This document shows, piece after piece, positions 50,753 to 59,222 of a stretch of DNA of 64,000 nucleotides. The notes under the pieces were generated by a model that worked only from the letters and a program-made list of their open reading frames with translations, did not search any database and had not been told where the DNA came from. The stretch is from Iamia sp038233075 (lineage in GTDB: Bacteria > Actinomycetota > Acidimicrobiia > Acidimicrobiales > Iamiaceae), in NCBI GenBank assembly GCA_038233075.1, contig JBBSMQ010000004.1:105756-169755 (forward strand), written 5' to 3'. The number at the start of each line of letters is the position of its first letter. Position 1 is the first letter of the stretch. Position numbers and translations under genes: made by a program.

Positions 50753-52132
50753 TCAGGAGGGCCGGGCCGGGCGGGCCTCGCGGCCCTGGCTCTCGAAGAA
50801 GAACTGGGCCGCGGCCAGCTGGATGGCCATCGACCACGACGGGTAGACGTGCACGGTCTGGGCCAGGCGCCCGGTGAACATCGAGGTGCGCAGGGCCAGC
50901 GCCGCCTCGTGGACGAGGTCGCCCCCGGTCGGCCCCACCACCGTCGCCCCCAGGAGACGGCCGCCAGCCGTCCACCCCAGCCCCCGCCGCGGCCCGGCGA
51001 CGAGCTTCACGAAGCCCTCGGTCCGCCCCGCAGTGACGGCCCGGTCGAGCTCGGTGAAGGGCAGCTCGGCCACCCTGGCGCCGTGCTCGGCCGCCTCGGC
51101 CTCGGTGAGGCCGACCCGACCGACCTCGGGGTCGGTGAAGGTCGCCCACGGCACCTGGCCGGCGTCGAACCGCTGGGGCCGCAGCCGGGTCAGGCGACCG
51201 GTGGCGTTGGCCACCGCCACCCTCGCCATGCGGCCCGCAGCGTGGGTGAGCTGGAGGCGCCCGGTCACGTCGCCGATGGCCCAGATACCATCCACCGCGG
51301 TGGCCATGGTGTCGTCGGTGACCACCGCACCGCGCCGGTCGACCTCGACGCCCACCTCCTCCAGGCCGAGACCCGCCCCAGAAGGACGTCGGCCCACGGC
51401 CACCAGCAGCGCCGCGGCCTCCACGGCCTCACCACCGTCGACCTCCAGGCGGACTCCGTGGGCGGCGCGGCCCACCTCGACGACCTGGGCCCCGACCCGC
51501 ACCGCCACGCCATCGGCGCCCAGCGCGGCGGCCACGACGGCGGAGGCGTCGGGCTCCTCCTTGGGCAGCAGCCGGTCGTCGCCCTCGACCAGGGTGACGG
51601 CGACGTCGAGACGGCCGAAGGCCTGGGCCAGCTCGCAACCGATGGGACCCCCGCCCAGGATGGCGAGCGACGCCGGGCGCTCCGAGAGATCGAAGATCGT
51701 CTCGCTGGTGAGGTGGGGGACCTGATCCAGGCCGGGGATGGGGGGGACCATCGGCGTGGCGCCGGTCGCCACCACGATGGTGTCGGCCGCGATGGCCGAG
51801 CCGTCCACATCGAGGGCACCGGGGGCGGTGACCCGGGCCCAGCCGTGGAGGACGTCGATGCCCTCGCGCGTCAAGGCGTCGTCGTCCTCGGTGGCAGCGA
51901 CCTGGGCCACGGTGCGATGCACCCGGTCCATCGCCGCCGACCACCCCTCCCCCGCCGCCGCCGCGCTGAGCAACGTCTTGGACGGCACGCACCCGGTGAA
52001 GGTGCAGTCGCCGCCGAGGGGGCCGGACTGCACCAGCAGGGTCGACGCGCCACGCCGGTGCGCCTCGCGGGCCGCGGTCAGGCCGCCGGCCCCGCCGCCG
52101 ACGACGATCACATCGTAGCGATCTCTGGTCAT
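50753..52132 (-). CDS. pyridine nucleotide-disulfide oxidoreductase (mercuric-reductase-like)
   Basis: A 459-residue flavoprotein with FAD motif VVGGGAGGLTAA at the N terminus, a redox disulfide in GGDCTFTGCVPSKTLL (C-x4-C), the NAD motif ILGGGPIGCELA and the C-terminal dimerisation domain with VHVYPSWS. The redox pair and GCVPSK place it in the class I disulfide reductases related to MerA and dihydrolipoamide dehydrogenase. The C-terminal histidine of LPD/GR is VHVYPS-like and the double cysteine of MerA is absent, so it is not a mercury enzyme. It may reduce mycothiol or a quinone. Confidence 0.92.
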   Translation of the reverse strand: MTRDRYDVIVVGGGAGGLTAAREAHRRGASTLLVQSGPLGGDCTFTGCVPSKTLLSAAAAGEGWSAAMDRVHRTVAQVAATEDDDALTREGIDVLHGWARVTAPGALDVDGSAIAADTIVVATGATPMVPPIPGLDQVPHLTSETIFDLSERPASLAILGGGPIGCELAQAFGRLDVAVTLVEGDDRLLPKEEPDASAVVAAALGADGVAVRVGAQVVEVGRAAHGVRLEVDGGEAVEAAALLVAVGRRPSGAGLGLEEVGVEVDRRGAVVTDDTMATAVDGIWAIGDVTGRLQLTHAAGRMARVAVANATGRLTRLRPQRFDAGQVPWATFTDPEVGRVGLTEAEAAEHGARVAELPFTELDRAVTAGRTEGFVKLVAGPRRGLGWTAGGRLLGATVVGPTGGDLVHEAALALRTSMFTGRLAQTVHVYPSWSMAIQLAAAQFFFESQGREARPARPS

Positions 52133-52324
52133 GGGTGGGTGCGGTCGGCGGTGTGGGGCACGCCGGGGGCAACCCCGACGGCGGCGGCCGGCATTCCTGC
52201 GCCTCGTCGACCCCCGGAATGGGCGCGGACCGGCGGGGGTTCCGTCGATGTGCGCCAGGGGACCACCACCAGAGCCCAGCGGGACGGGCGCCGGCCTGGG
52301 CGACGCTCGGGGGCGAGGAGCGAG

Positions 52325-52562
52325 GCACCCGCTCCTCGAGGCCACCACCTGGGATCCCGACGAGCGAGCTCTCCGCGCGTCCGGGTCAGGCGACGAGGCG
52401 GGCACCGACCTGGTCGCCTTCGTGCCCGGGGACCCGGACTCGCTCGATGTCACTGCCGAGGGCCTGACCAACGCCCGGCTGACGGCGGCGCCACAGGGCG
52501 GGACCCTGGTGCTGGGCCAGGCCGCGGGCCCGACGTGGTCGTTCGAGGTGACGGCGCGGTGA
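52325..52562 (+). pseudogene. possible 3' remnant of an extracellular beta-sandwich protein
   Basis: The last 78 codons before the TGA at 52560 read as two or three beta strands, TTWDPDERALRASGSGDEA and TLVLGQAAGPTWSFEVTAR, like the C-terminal beta-sandwich of glycoside hydrolases or related proteins. Upstream the frame is Arg/Pro-rich and non-coding in character, and it overlaps the start of the divergent flavoprotein gene. It may be a fragment; a search is needed before it is given a name. Confidence 0.35.
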
Positions 52563-52674
52563 CCGGCGCCACCGGTCGGGCCGGGCGGAATGCCGTCCGC
52601 CGGTTCAGGGTTCGTGGGACCGTTGAGGCTGCGGGTCGGCCTCGAACGCCGACGACCGCCAGGGAGATGTGCTG

Positions 52675-53190
52675 ATGTCGAAGACACGAGTGAACCCGAT
52701 CAGGAGCCTGGTCCGGGGGGCGGTGGCCGGTGCCGTCGGCACCCTCGCCATGGACCTGGTGTGGTACTCCCGCTACCGGCGGGGAGGGGGCGAGGACGGC
52801 TTCGCCGACTGGGACCTGTCGACCTCGACGTCGTCCTTCGACGAGGCCGCGGCCCCGGCGCAGGTCGGACGGCGACTGGCCGGCGCGGTCGGTGTCGAGC
52901 TGCCCGACGACGCCGCCGGGCTCACCAACAACGTCGTCCACTGGACCACCGGCATCCAGTGGGGCGCGCTCTACGGCCTCGCCACGGCCGCCCGTCGACC
53001 GGTCCACCCAGGGTGGGGACTGGCCCTCGGCCCCACCGCGTGGGGCTCGGCCTACGTGCTCCTGGGCGCGGCCGGCATCTACCAGCCCATCTGGAACTAC
53101 GACGCCGAGACGCTGGCCAAGGACCTCAGTGCCCACCTGGTGTTCGGCCTGGCCACCGCCACCGCCTACCGGGTGCTGGCGCGCGACTGA
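52675..53190 (+). CDS. small membrane protein, DUF1440-like
   Basis: A 171-residue protein with a first hydrophobic segment (GAVAGAVGTLAMDLVWY), a middle acidic part and two later segments, FGLATAARR-like GLATAA and GSAYVLLGAAGIYQPIW. It resembles the YagU/DUF1440-type membrane proteins in the first segment and in GIQWGALYG. Function is unknown. ATG 52675 follows AGGGAG by 9 nt. Confidence 0.72.
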   Translation: MSKTRVNPIRSLVRGAVAGAVGTLAMDLVWYSRYRRGGGEDGFADWDLSTSTSSFDEAAAPAQVGRRLAGAVGVELPDDAAGLTNNVVHWTTGIQWGALYGLATAARRPVHPGWGLALGPTAWGSAYVLLGAAGIYQPIWNYDAETLAKDLSAHLVFGLATATAYRVLARD

Positions 53191-53229
53191 CCCTCCCGGC
53201 CGCCCGTTCGGCGCCCGCCCCACGAGCGC

Positions 53230-54798
53230 TCAGCCGACGTTGCGGTCCTGGTCCTCCCAGTAGGGGGCTCGCAGGTCGCGCTTGAGCACCTTCATGGCGC
53301 CCGAGAGGGGCAGCGGCTCGGTGCGGAACTCGAAGGACTTGGGCACCTTGTAGCCGGCGATGTGCTCCTTGGCCAGCGCCTTGAGCTCGTCCCCGGTCAC
53401 CTCGGCCCCGGCGCGGGGCACGACGATGGCGTGGACCTGCTCGCCCCAGGTGTCGTGGGGGATCCCGATCACCGCCACCTGGTCCACCGCCTCGTGCTTG
53501 GAGAGGGCGCTCTCGACCTCCGAGGAGTAGACGTTCTCACCACCGGTGATGATCATGTCCTTCACCCGGTCGACGAGGAACAGGTAGCCCTCGTGGTCGA
53601 GGTAGCCGGCGTCGCCGCTGTGGTACCAGCCGTCGCGGAAGGTCTCGTCGGTGGCCTCGGCGTTGTTCCAGTACTCGCGCATGAAGTTGCCGGCCCGGGC
53701 GCAGACCTCACCTGTCTCGCCCCGGGGCACGGCGTTGCCCTCGGGGTCCTGGATGGAGAGGACGACGCCGAGGACCGGACGACCGGCGGAGCGCAGGCGG
53801 GGGCCTCCCTTGCGGTGGTCCTCGGCGCCGAGGAAGGTGAGCACCGACGACGACTCGGTCATGCCGTAGCCCTGCACGATGTCGAGGTCGGGGTAGAGGT
53901 CGAGCAACCGGTCGAGCAGCGCCGCCGGCATGGGCGAGGCGCCGTAGGAGAGCAGCTCCAGCGAGGCCAGGCGCTCGGGCCGGAACTCGTCGTGGTTCAC
54001 CATCATGGCGATCATGGTGGGGACCATCATCGTCTGGGTCACCCGGTGGGTCTCGATGAGGCTCATGGCGCCGGCGGGGTCGAAGAGAGGCTGGAACACG
54101 GTGGTGCCGCCGGCGCTGGGCGTGCCCATGATCCCGGCCATGGAGGCGGCGTGGAACATGGGGGTCTGGTGCAGGTACACCGAGTCGGGGTCGAAGTCGA
54201 CGTTCATGCCGACGTGGTAGAGGTTCAGCACCTCGGCCCGGTGATCGAGCACCACGCCCTTGGGCCGACCGGTGGTGCCGCCGGTGTACATGAGCAGGGC
54301 CGCATCGGTCTCCTCGGGCTCATCGGGGACCACCGGCTCGGCCCCGGCGAGGAGGTCGTCGTAGCGCAGGTCGTGGGGAACGTCACCGTCGCCGATGAGC
54401 ACCACGTGGCGGATGGGGCTGGGCTCGTCGGAGCCGGCCATGGCCCGAGCGAAGTGATCGGCGAACATGGAGTCGACGAACACCACCTCGGTGCCGGAGT
54501 CGCGCACGATGAAGTCGAGCTCGGCTCCGGCCAGACGGAGGTTGAGGGGGTTGACGACCCCGGCCCCGAGGAAGGCAGCGTGGTACAGCTCCAGGTACTC
54601 GTGGCTGTTGGTGGCCATGACCGCGAACCGGTCCCCGGGCGCGACGCCCAGCTGGTGGCGGAGGGCGTGGGCGAGACGCAGGACCCGGTCCCCGTGGGCG
54701 GCCAGGGTCCCCTCGTAGCCCTGGTCGAGGATCGCCACCTTGTCGGCGTGGTTCTCGACGGCGGGGAGCAGCAGGCGGTGGTAGATGAGCTCCTTCAC
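53230..54798 (-). CDS. long-chain acyl-CoA ligase family protein
   Basis: A 522-residue AMP-forming acyl-CoA synthetase. The AMP motif is MYTGGTTGRPKG (about residues 172-183); GYGMTE, DGWYHSGD, VDRVKDMIITGGENVYSSEVE and the C-terminal lysine in SGAMKVLKRDLR complete the set. It activates fatty or related carboxylic acids with ATP and CoA. ATG 54798 is preceded by GGAAGGAG. It sits upstream of, and opposite to, no related gene, and is not obviously in an operon with the alpha/beta hydrolase, though they share direction 21 bp apart. Confidence 0.95.
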   Translation of the reverse strand: MKELIYHRLLLPAVENHADKVAILDQGYEGTLAAHGDRVLRLAHALRHQLGVAPGDRFAVMATNSHEYLELYHAAFLGAGVVNPLNLRLAGAELDFIVRDSGTEVVFVDSMFADHFARAMAGSDEPSPIRHVVLIGDGDVPHDLRYDDLLAGAEPVVPDEPEETDAALLMYTGGTTGRPKGVVLDHRAEVLNLYHVGMNVDFDPDSVYLHQTPMFHAASMAGIMGTPSAGGTTVFQPLFDPAGAMSLIETHRVTQTMMVPTMIAMMVNHDEFRPERLASLELLSYGASPMPAALLDRLLDLYPDLDIVQGYGMTESSSVLTFLGAEDHRKGGPRLRSAGRPVLGVVLSIQDPEGNAVPRGETGEVCARAGNFMREYWNNAEATDETFRDGWYHSGDAGYLDHEGYLFLVDRVKDMIITGGENVYSSEVESALSKHEAVDQVAVIGIPHDTWGEQVHAIVVPRAGAEVTGDELKALAKEHIAGYKVPKSFEFRTEPLPLSGAMKVLKRDLRAPYWEDQDRNVG

Positions 54799-54819
54799 GG
54801 GGCTCCTTCCAGGTGGGGT

Positions 54820-55614
54820 TCAGACGGGGGAGGACTGGGGACGCCAGCTCACGGGCCGGGGGTACCAGCGGCGCGCCCAACGGGGAGCCGAGAACGGCTG
54901 CCAGTCGTCGGCCGGCTGGGCCAGGCGGTCGCTGACGGCGTACACCGCGGCGGGGTTGAAGCCGAGGCCGCTGTGGCTGCCCCGGACCGCGATGTTCTCG
55001 CGACGGGGGCCCTCGGACTCCAGGCACTGCCACCAGCGGACGATGCCGTCGGTCCTGGTGTAGATCGACGTGGCCGGCACCTGGAGCGGGGGACGGGCGT
55101 CCTCGGGCGGAAGAGGAGGACGTTGGACGTGCAGGGGGCGCAGCCGCTCGTAGAGACCGGACGCCGCGCTGCGGTCGGCGTCGCCGATGCGGAACGGGCT
55201 CCCGAGGGTGATGACCTGGCGCACCTGGTCGGGGGCGCGCCGAGCCAGCTCGCGAGCGAAGATCCCGCCCAGGCTCCAACCGACCACGCTGATGGGCTGG
55301 GCATGCTGCTCGTGGAGCGCGGCGAAGCGGGCCGCCAGCCCGTCGATGACGTGCTGCGTGGGTCCGAGGTTGCGCCCCAGACGCCAGCCGTGGGTCCAGT
55401 AGCCCTGGCCCCGCAGGATGCCGCGGAGCGGCCCGGTGGAGCGGTCGTCCGCGGTGAAGCCGGGCAGGACGAGCACGGGGTGGCCGTCGCCGCGACGGAC
55501 CCGCGCCAGCCAGGGCTCCAGTGCGCCGATGGTGCCCCGCCCGACGAGGGCGCGGCCCTCGAGGGCGGTGAGCCAGGGGGACGGACCGGCGCGTCGCCGG
55601 GGAGGGCTGCTCAC
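54820..55614 (-). CDS. alpha/beta-hydrolase
   Basis: A 264-residue alpha/beta-hydrolase with nucleophile GWSLGG (about residue 110), an oxyanion-type HPVLVLPGFTADDRS near residue 45 and a histidine in RGSHSGLGFNP near the end. No signal peptide. It resembles esterase/lipase-like family members such as those with a lid between nucleophile and histidine; substrate unknown. GTG 55614 overlaps the stop of a 48-codon fragment upstream (GTGA), which carries the promoter. Confidence 0.85.
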   Translation of the reverse strand: MSSPPRRRAGPSPWLTALEGRALVGRGTIGALEPWLARVRRGDGHPVLVLPGFTADDRSTGPLRGILRGQGYWTHGWRLGRNLGPTQHVIDGLAARFAALHEQHAQPISVVGWSLGGIFARELARRAPDQVRQVITLGSPFRIGDADRSAASGLYERLRPLHVQRPPLPPEDARPPLQVPATSIYTRTDGIVRWWQCLESEGPRRENIAVRGSHSGLGFNPAAVYAVSDRLAQPADDWQPFSAPRWARRWYPRPVSWRPQSSPV

Positions 55615-55757
55615 GGCCGACCGGCGTGGGGCACGTCGATCTGGGAGCCGGTGGCATCGGCGAACCAGATGGCGCCCTCGGCGTCGAGGCCCTCGTGCCA
55701 GCGCGGTCCCTCGCCGAAGTCGATGCCTCCGACGACGGTTTCCCACGCACTGTCCAC
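55611..55757 (-). pseudogene. 48-codon N-terminal fragment of an SMP-30/gluconolactonase-like protein
   Basis: The frame opens with GTG 55757, 6 nt after TAGGTT (55764-55769 plus strand), and encodes IDFGEGPRWHEGLDAEGAIWF and ADATGS, the first blade pattern of SMP-30/gluconolactonase/LRE-type beta-propellers. It stops after 48 codons while such proteins need about 280 residues, and the stop overlaps the hydrolase start. It is a deletion remnant whose promoter now drives the hydrolase. Confidence 0.6.
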
Positions 55758-55813
55758 GCCCGGAACCTACGTCGCCGTCGCCCGGTCCGCCGACGGACCC
55801 ACGACGGGCCCCG

Positions 55814-55843
55814 TTGACTAGACCTGATCCGATGCGTTAGGCA
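55814..55843 (+). promoter_or_regulatory. sigma-70-type promoter for the iron permease
   Basis: TTGACT (55814-55819) and TAGGCA (55838-55843) are separated by 18 nt. The start of transcription would fall about 8 nt later, near the second in-frame ATG at 55852, which also fits the family N terminus. This makes the permease leaderless and favours 55852 over the ATG at 55843. Confidence 0.5.
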
Positions 55844-55851
55844 TGGTGAAC

Positions 55852-56727
55852 ATGCTCGCTCCGTTCCTCGTGATGCTGCGTGAGGGCTTCGAGGCCGCTC
55901 TGATCGTGGCCCTGGTCTTCGGCTACCTGCGTCGCCTCGATCGCCTCGACCTGGCCCGACCGGTCTGGCTCGGGGTCGCCGTCGCCGTGGGCCTGTCCAT
56001 CGCGGTGGGCGTGGTCGTCCGGCTGACCATCGGCGACCTCGAGGGCGCGGCCCGGCTCCGATCATTCGCCGTGGTGTCGATCCTCGCTGTCGCCGTGCTC
56101 ACCTGGATGATCTTCTGGATGCGGCGTCAGGCCCGCCTCATCAAGGGCGACCTCGAGGCCAAGGTCGATGCCGCCCTCGCCGCCTCGAACGTCCGGGTGG
56201 CCCTGGTGGGCGTGGCCTTCGTCGCGGTGCTCCGGGAAGGGATCGAAGCGGCGCTGTTCCTCCTCGCCCTCTCCACCGACGGCGGGGGCCCGCGGCTGAT
56301 CGCGGGCGCCCTCCTCGGACTGGGTGTCGCCTCCCTCCTGGCCCTGCTCGTCTACACCGGAGGGCGGGCCATCCCCATGCGGACCTTCTTCACCGCCACC
56401 GGCGTCATCCTCATCATCTTCGCCGCGGGCCTGGCCGCCCGTGCCGTCCTGTTCCTCCAGGCCGCCGGCGACCTCGGGTCGTTCAACCTGAACGGCGTCT
56501 ACGACCTGCGCTCCGTCGGTTGGCTCACCCAGGACTCCGAGGTCGGCAAGTTCCTGGCCGCCATCCTGGGCTGGGACCCTCGCCCCTCGATCGAGCAGGT
56601 CGCGATCTGGCTGCTGTACCTGGTGCCGGTGCTCTACCTGTTCCTCCGCTCCCCCCGGCCCCGGGCGTCGACCCCGGCCCCACCGGCATCCGCGGTGGGG
56701 CCCACCGCCGAGAAGGTGGACGCCTGA
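55852..56727 (+). CDS. efeU: FTR1-family iron permease
   Basis: A 291-residue polytopic protein of the FTR1/EfeU ferrous iron transporter family. Two REG-E type motifs, LREGFEAAL (about residue 10) and LREGIEAAL (about 123), hold the acidic iron-translocation residues. Seven spans are expected, and the C terminus is Pro/Ala-rich. The other EfeUOB parts (EfeO and EfeB) are not in the window, so its ferroxidase partner must lie elsewhere. It is divergent from the SMP-30 fragment; both -10 elements lie in a 95-bp gap. Confidence 0.93.
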   Translation: MLAPFLVMLREGFEAALIVALVFGYLRRLDRLDLARPVWLGVAVAVGLSIAVGVVVRLTIGDLEGAARLRSFAVVSILAVAVLTWMIFWMRRQARLIKGDLEAKVDAALAASNVRVALVGVAFVAVLREGIEAALFLLALSTDGGGPRLIAGALLGLGVASLLALLVYTGGRAIPMRTFFTATGVILIIFAAGLAARAVLFLQAAGDLGSFNLNGVYDLRSVGWLTQDSEVGKFLAAILGWDPRPSIEQVAIWLLYLVPVLYLFLRSPRPRASTPAPPASAVGPTAEKVDA

Positions 56728-56751
56728 CACCGCCGCGCTGACGAGCGACGG

Positions 56752-57690
56752 TCACCGACCGGATGCGGCGGCGACGTCGACGGCCAGGCCGGTCTCGCGC
56801 TCGGAGACGGCCCACAGCTCCTCGATGCGCCGGTCCAGGTCGAAGCGGCGCAGCACGGGCCGCCGCACCGCGGGACCATTGGTGGCGAACAGAGGGACGT
56901 AGAGCTCACCGCTGCGAGCCTCGGGGTCGGTGGCCGCCCGCAGCTGGGGCCGAGCGCCCTCCTCGGCCGACATCCCGGTCCTGGCCGCCAGGACGTGGGA
57001 GATGTTGCCCAGGCGTCCGCCGCCGCCCTCCTCCACCGTCGTGGACTGGAGGTCGGTGTTGGACAGCCCCGGGTGGGCGATGAGGCTGGCGGTCGCGAGC
57101 CCGGCGCCGCGGAGCTGCTCGTGGAGGCCGAGACCGAAGTGGTAGTTGGCCAGCTTGGCCTGGCCGTAGGACCGCCATGATCCGTAGGAGCCTTCGAGGT
57201 GGGGGTTGGACGGGTCGACGGGGGTGCCGAAGAACCGGGCCGTGCTGGTCACCGTGACCACTCGCCCAGCCTCGGCCCGGAGCACGGCCGGGAGCAGGTG
57301 GGCGGTCAGGGCCCAGTGCCCGAGGTGGTCCACCCCGAGCTGCATCTCGAAGCCGTCGGTGGTGCGCCGCTCGGGCATGGCCATGACCCCGGCGTTGTTG
57401 ATGAGGAGATCCACGACCTGGTGCCCGGCGAGAACGTCCTTGGCGGCGGCGGCCACCGAGGCCAGATCGCCGAGGTCGAGGGCCACCACCTCCACCGAGG
57501 CCTCGGGGTGTCGGTCGCGGATCCGGGACTCGGCCGTCGCCGCCTTGTCGAGGTTGCGGGCCGCCATCACCACGGGGGCGCCGGCGCCGGCCAGGGCGAG
57601 GGCGGTCTCCAGGCCGAGTCCTCCGTTGGCGCCGGTGACCACGGCGGTCCTGCCGGCCTGGTCCGGGATGTCGGCTGCGGTCCAGGGCAT
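56752..57690 (-). CDS. short-chain dehydrogenase/reductase
   Basis: A 312-residue SDR oxidoreductase. The cofactor motif is TGANGGLG (about 18-25), DLGDLASVAAAA follows, NNAGVM is near 96, and the active site is S...YGQAKLAN with catalytic Tyr and Lys (about 181-185). C-terminal half is longer than classical SDR, as in retinol-dehydrogenase-like members. It may use NADP(H); the substrate is unknown. ATG 57690 has an AGGAG site. Confidence 0.92.
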   Translation of the reverse strand: MPWTAADIPDQAGRTAVVTGANGGLGLETALALAGAGAPVVMAARNLDKAATAESRIRDRHPEASVEVVALDLGDLASVAAAAKDVLAGHQVVDLLINNAGVMAMPERRTTDGFEMQLGVDHLGHWALTAHLLPAVLRAEAGRVVTVTSTARFFGTPVDPSNPHLEGSYGSWRSYGQAKLANYHFGLGLHEQLRGAGLATASLIAHPGLSNTDLQSTTVEEGGGGRLGNISHVLAARTGMSAEEGARPQLRAATDPEARSGELYVPLFATNGPAVRRPVLRRFDLDRRIEELWAVSERETGLAVDVAAASGR

Positions 57691-57792
57691 GGGCGGTCTC
57701 CTCGTGGCGAACGGTCCGCTCAGGGTGTCCCAGCGGCGAGCGCAGAGCAAGCAGGCGCCGACCGGAGCGTCGGCGGGGCTGACCGACAGCAC

Positions 57793-58077
57793 CTATCGGG
57801 CGCTGACCACGAACTGCTCGTCGCGCTGGAACAGCAGGCGCAGGTCCACGGGCCCGCCGAAGCGCTCGCGGCTCTCCTCGGCCAGACGCTGCGCCGACCG
57901 GGGCTCACCGGGACTCGACACCAGCAGCTCGACGACCCCCAGGCCGCCGTCGACGTTGGCATCGAGCTCGCGCACCCTCGCCTCGTCGTCCCACTCGACC
58001 ACCGCCTGGGTCACGGCGCGATCGAGAGCGGCGTCGCGCAGCGTCTCTCGACTGTGGAACGTCAGGGGGACCGCCAC
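57793..58077 (-). pseudogene. possible C-terminal remnant of a DUF389-type membrane protein
   Basis: The 94 codons resemble the cytoplasmic end of DUF389/TIGR00341 proteins: after VAVPLTFHSRETLRDAALDR and AVTQAVVEWDD come alternating strands, VVELLVSSPGEPRSAQRLAE and RFGGPVDLRLLFQ. The membrane part that should precede it is absent, the frame upstream to 58482 being Arg/Gly-rich. GTG 58077 could allow translation of the piece. The assignment is pattern-based. Confidence 0.4.
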
Positions 58078-58318
58078 CGCGCCACGGCCAGGACGGGGAC
58101 CGCAAGCCGTCGCCGCAACCCCCGTCGCATGTGGTCGTCGGGACGGAAGCCGGCGAGCAGCAACATGACCGGTCACCACGGCCCCCCGATGGTGACGGCG
58201 GACCTGACGACGCGGTGCCCGATGACGATGGGTCGGCCGACGGCGGGTCCACCGACGGCGGGGGCTGAGCCTCCCACCCACCGGGGATCGTCCCGGCCGG
58301 CGTGGCAGGGTGGCGGCG

Positions 58319-59164
58319 GTGACCGCCCACGTCCTGACCCTCACCTGCCCCGACCGGCCGGGGATCGTCGCCTCGCTCTCCCAGGGCCTCGTCGAGCTGG
58401 GCGCCAACATCGTCGAGAGCGCCCAGTTCGGCGACGATGCGACGGCGACGTTCTGCATGCGCACGCGGTTCGACTGCCCCATCGGGGATCCGGGGGAGGT
58501 GGCCGACGCCCTCGGCCCCCGGGTCGATGCGCTGCACGGCGAGCTGGCGGTGTGGCGCCCGGATCAGCCCCGGCGCACCCTGGTCATGGTGTCGGCGTAC
58601 GACCACTGCCTCGTCGACCTCGTGTACCGGTGGCACGCCGGCGAGCTGCCCATCGAGATCCCGCTCGTGGTGTCAAACCGCACCGAGCTGGCCGAGGTGG
58701 CCGAGAGAAGCGATGTCGCCTTCGAGCACGTCCCCGTCACCCCCGACACCAAGGGCCAGGCGGAAGATCGCCTGCTCGAGCTGGTCGACCACCACGAGAT
58801 CGACCTCGTCGTCCTGGCTCGGTACATGCAGGTGCTCACCGACGCCGTCTGTCGTCGGTTGACCGGTCGGGTGATCAACATCCACCACTCGTTCCTCCCC
58901 GCGTTCCTCGGCGCCCGGCCCTACCACCAGGCCTGGGCCCGGGGCGTGAAGGTCATCGGGGCCACGGCCCACTACGTGACCGCCGAGCTCGACGAGGGCC
59001 CGATCATCGACCAGGACGTGGCCCGGGTCTCCCACGCCCATGGCCCTGACGAGATGCGCATCGTGGGACGGGACCTGGAACGGGTCGTGCTGGCCCGGGC
59101 CGTCAAGGCCCACGCCGAGGGGCGGGTCTTCCTCCTCGGCGCTCGCACCGTGGTCCTCCCGTAG
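58319..59164 (+). CDS. purU: formyltetrahydrofolate deformylase
   Basis: PurU hydrolyses 10-formyl-THF to formate and THF, balancing one-carbon pools. An N-terminal ACT-like domain begins LTCPDRPGIVASLSQGL; the formyltransferase-fold domain holds NIHHSFLPAFLGARPYHQAW, with the catalytic His and a late Asp (DEGPIIDQD). The length is 281 residues. GTG 58319 is 9 nt after an AGG-rich site; GTG 58310 is three codons longer. A methyltransferase and MetE-like gene follow, so one-carbon metabolism is a possible theme. Confidence 0.95.
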   Translation: MTAHVLTLTCPDRPGIVASLSQGLVELGANIVESAQFGDDATATFCMRTRFDCPIGDPGEVADALGPRVDALHGELAVWRPDQPRRTLVMVSAYDHCLVDLVYRWHAGELPIEIPLVVSNRTELAEVAERSDVAFEHVPVTPDTKGQAEDRLLELVDHHEIDLVVLARYMQVLTDAVCRRLTGRVINIHHSFLPAFLGARPYHQAWARGVKVIGATAHYVTAELDEGPIIDQDVARVSHAHGPDEMRIVGRDLERVVLARAVKAHAEGRVFLLGARTVVLP

Positions 59165-59222
59165 CGGGCGCGGCCTGCAGGCGCGGTGCGGATCGGACGC
59201 GTCGACGGTACCGTCGTCGACT

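Noticed and set aside
50753..52132. Mercury resistance (MerA)
   Set aside because: The N-terminal metal-binding domain and C-terminal Cys pair of MerA are absent, and there are no mer neighbours.
53362..55821. 819-codon plus-strand frame
   Set aside because: Shadow of the acyl-CoA ligase and alpha/beta-hydrolase genes.
55800..55860. IdeR/DtxR iron box before the iron permease
   Set aside because: A TTAGG half-element is present but there is no matching second half with the right spacing.
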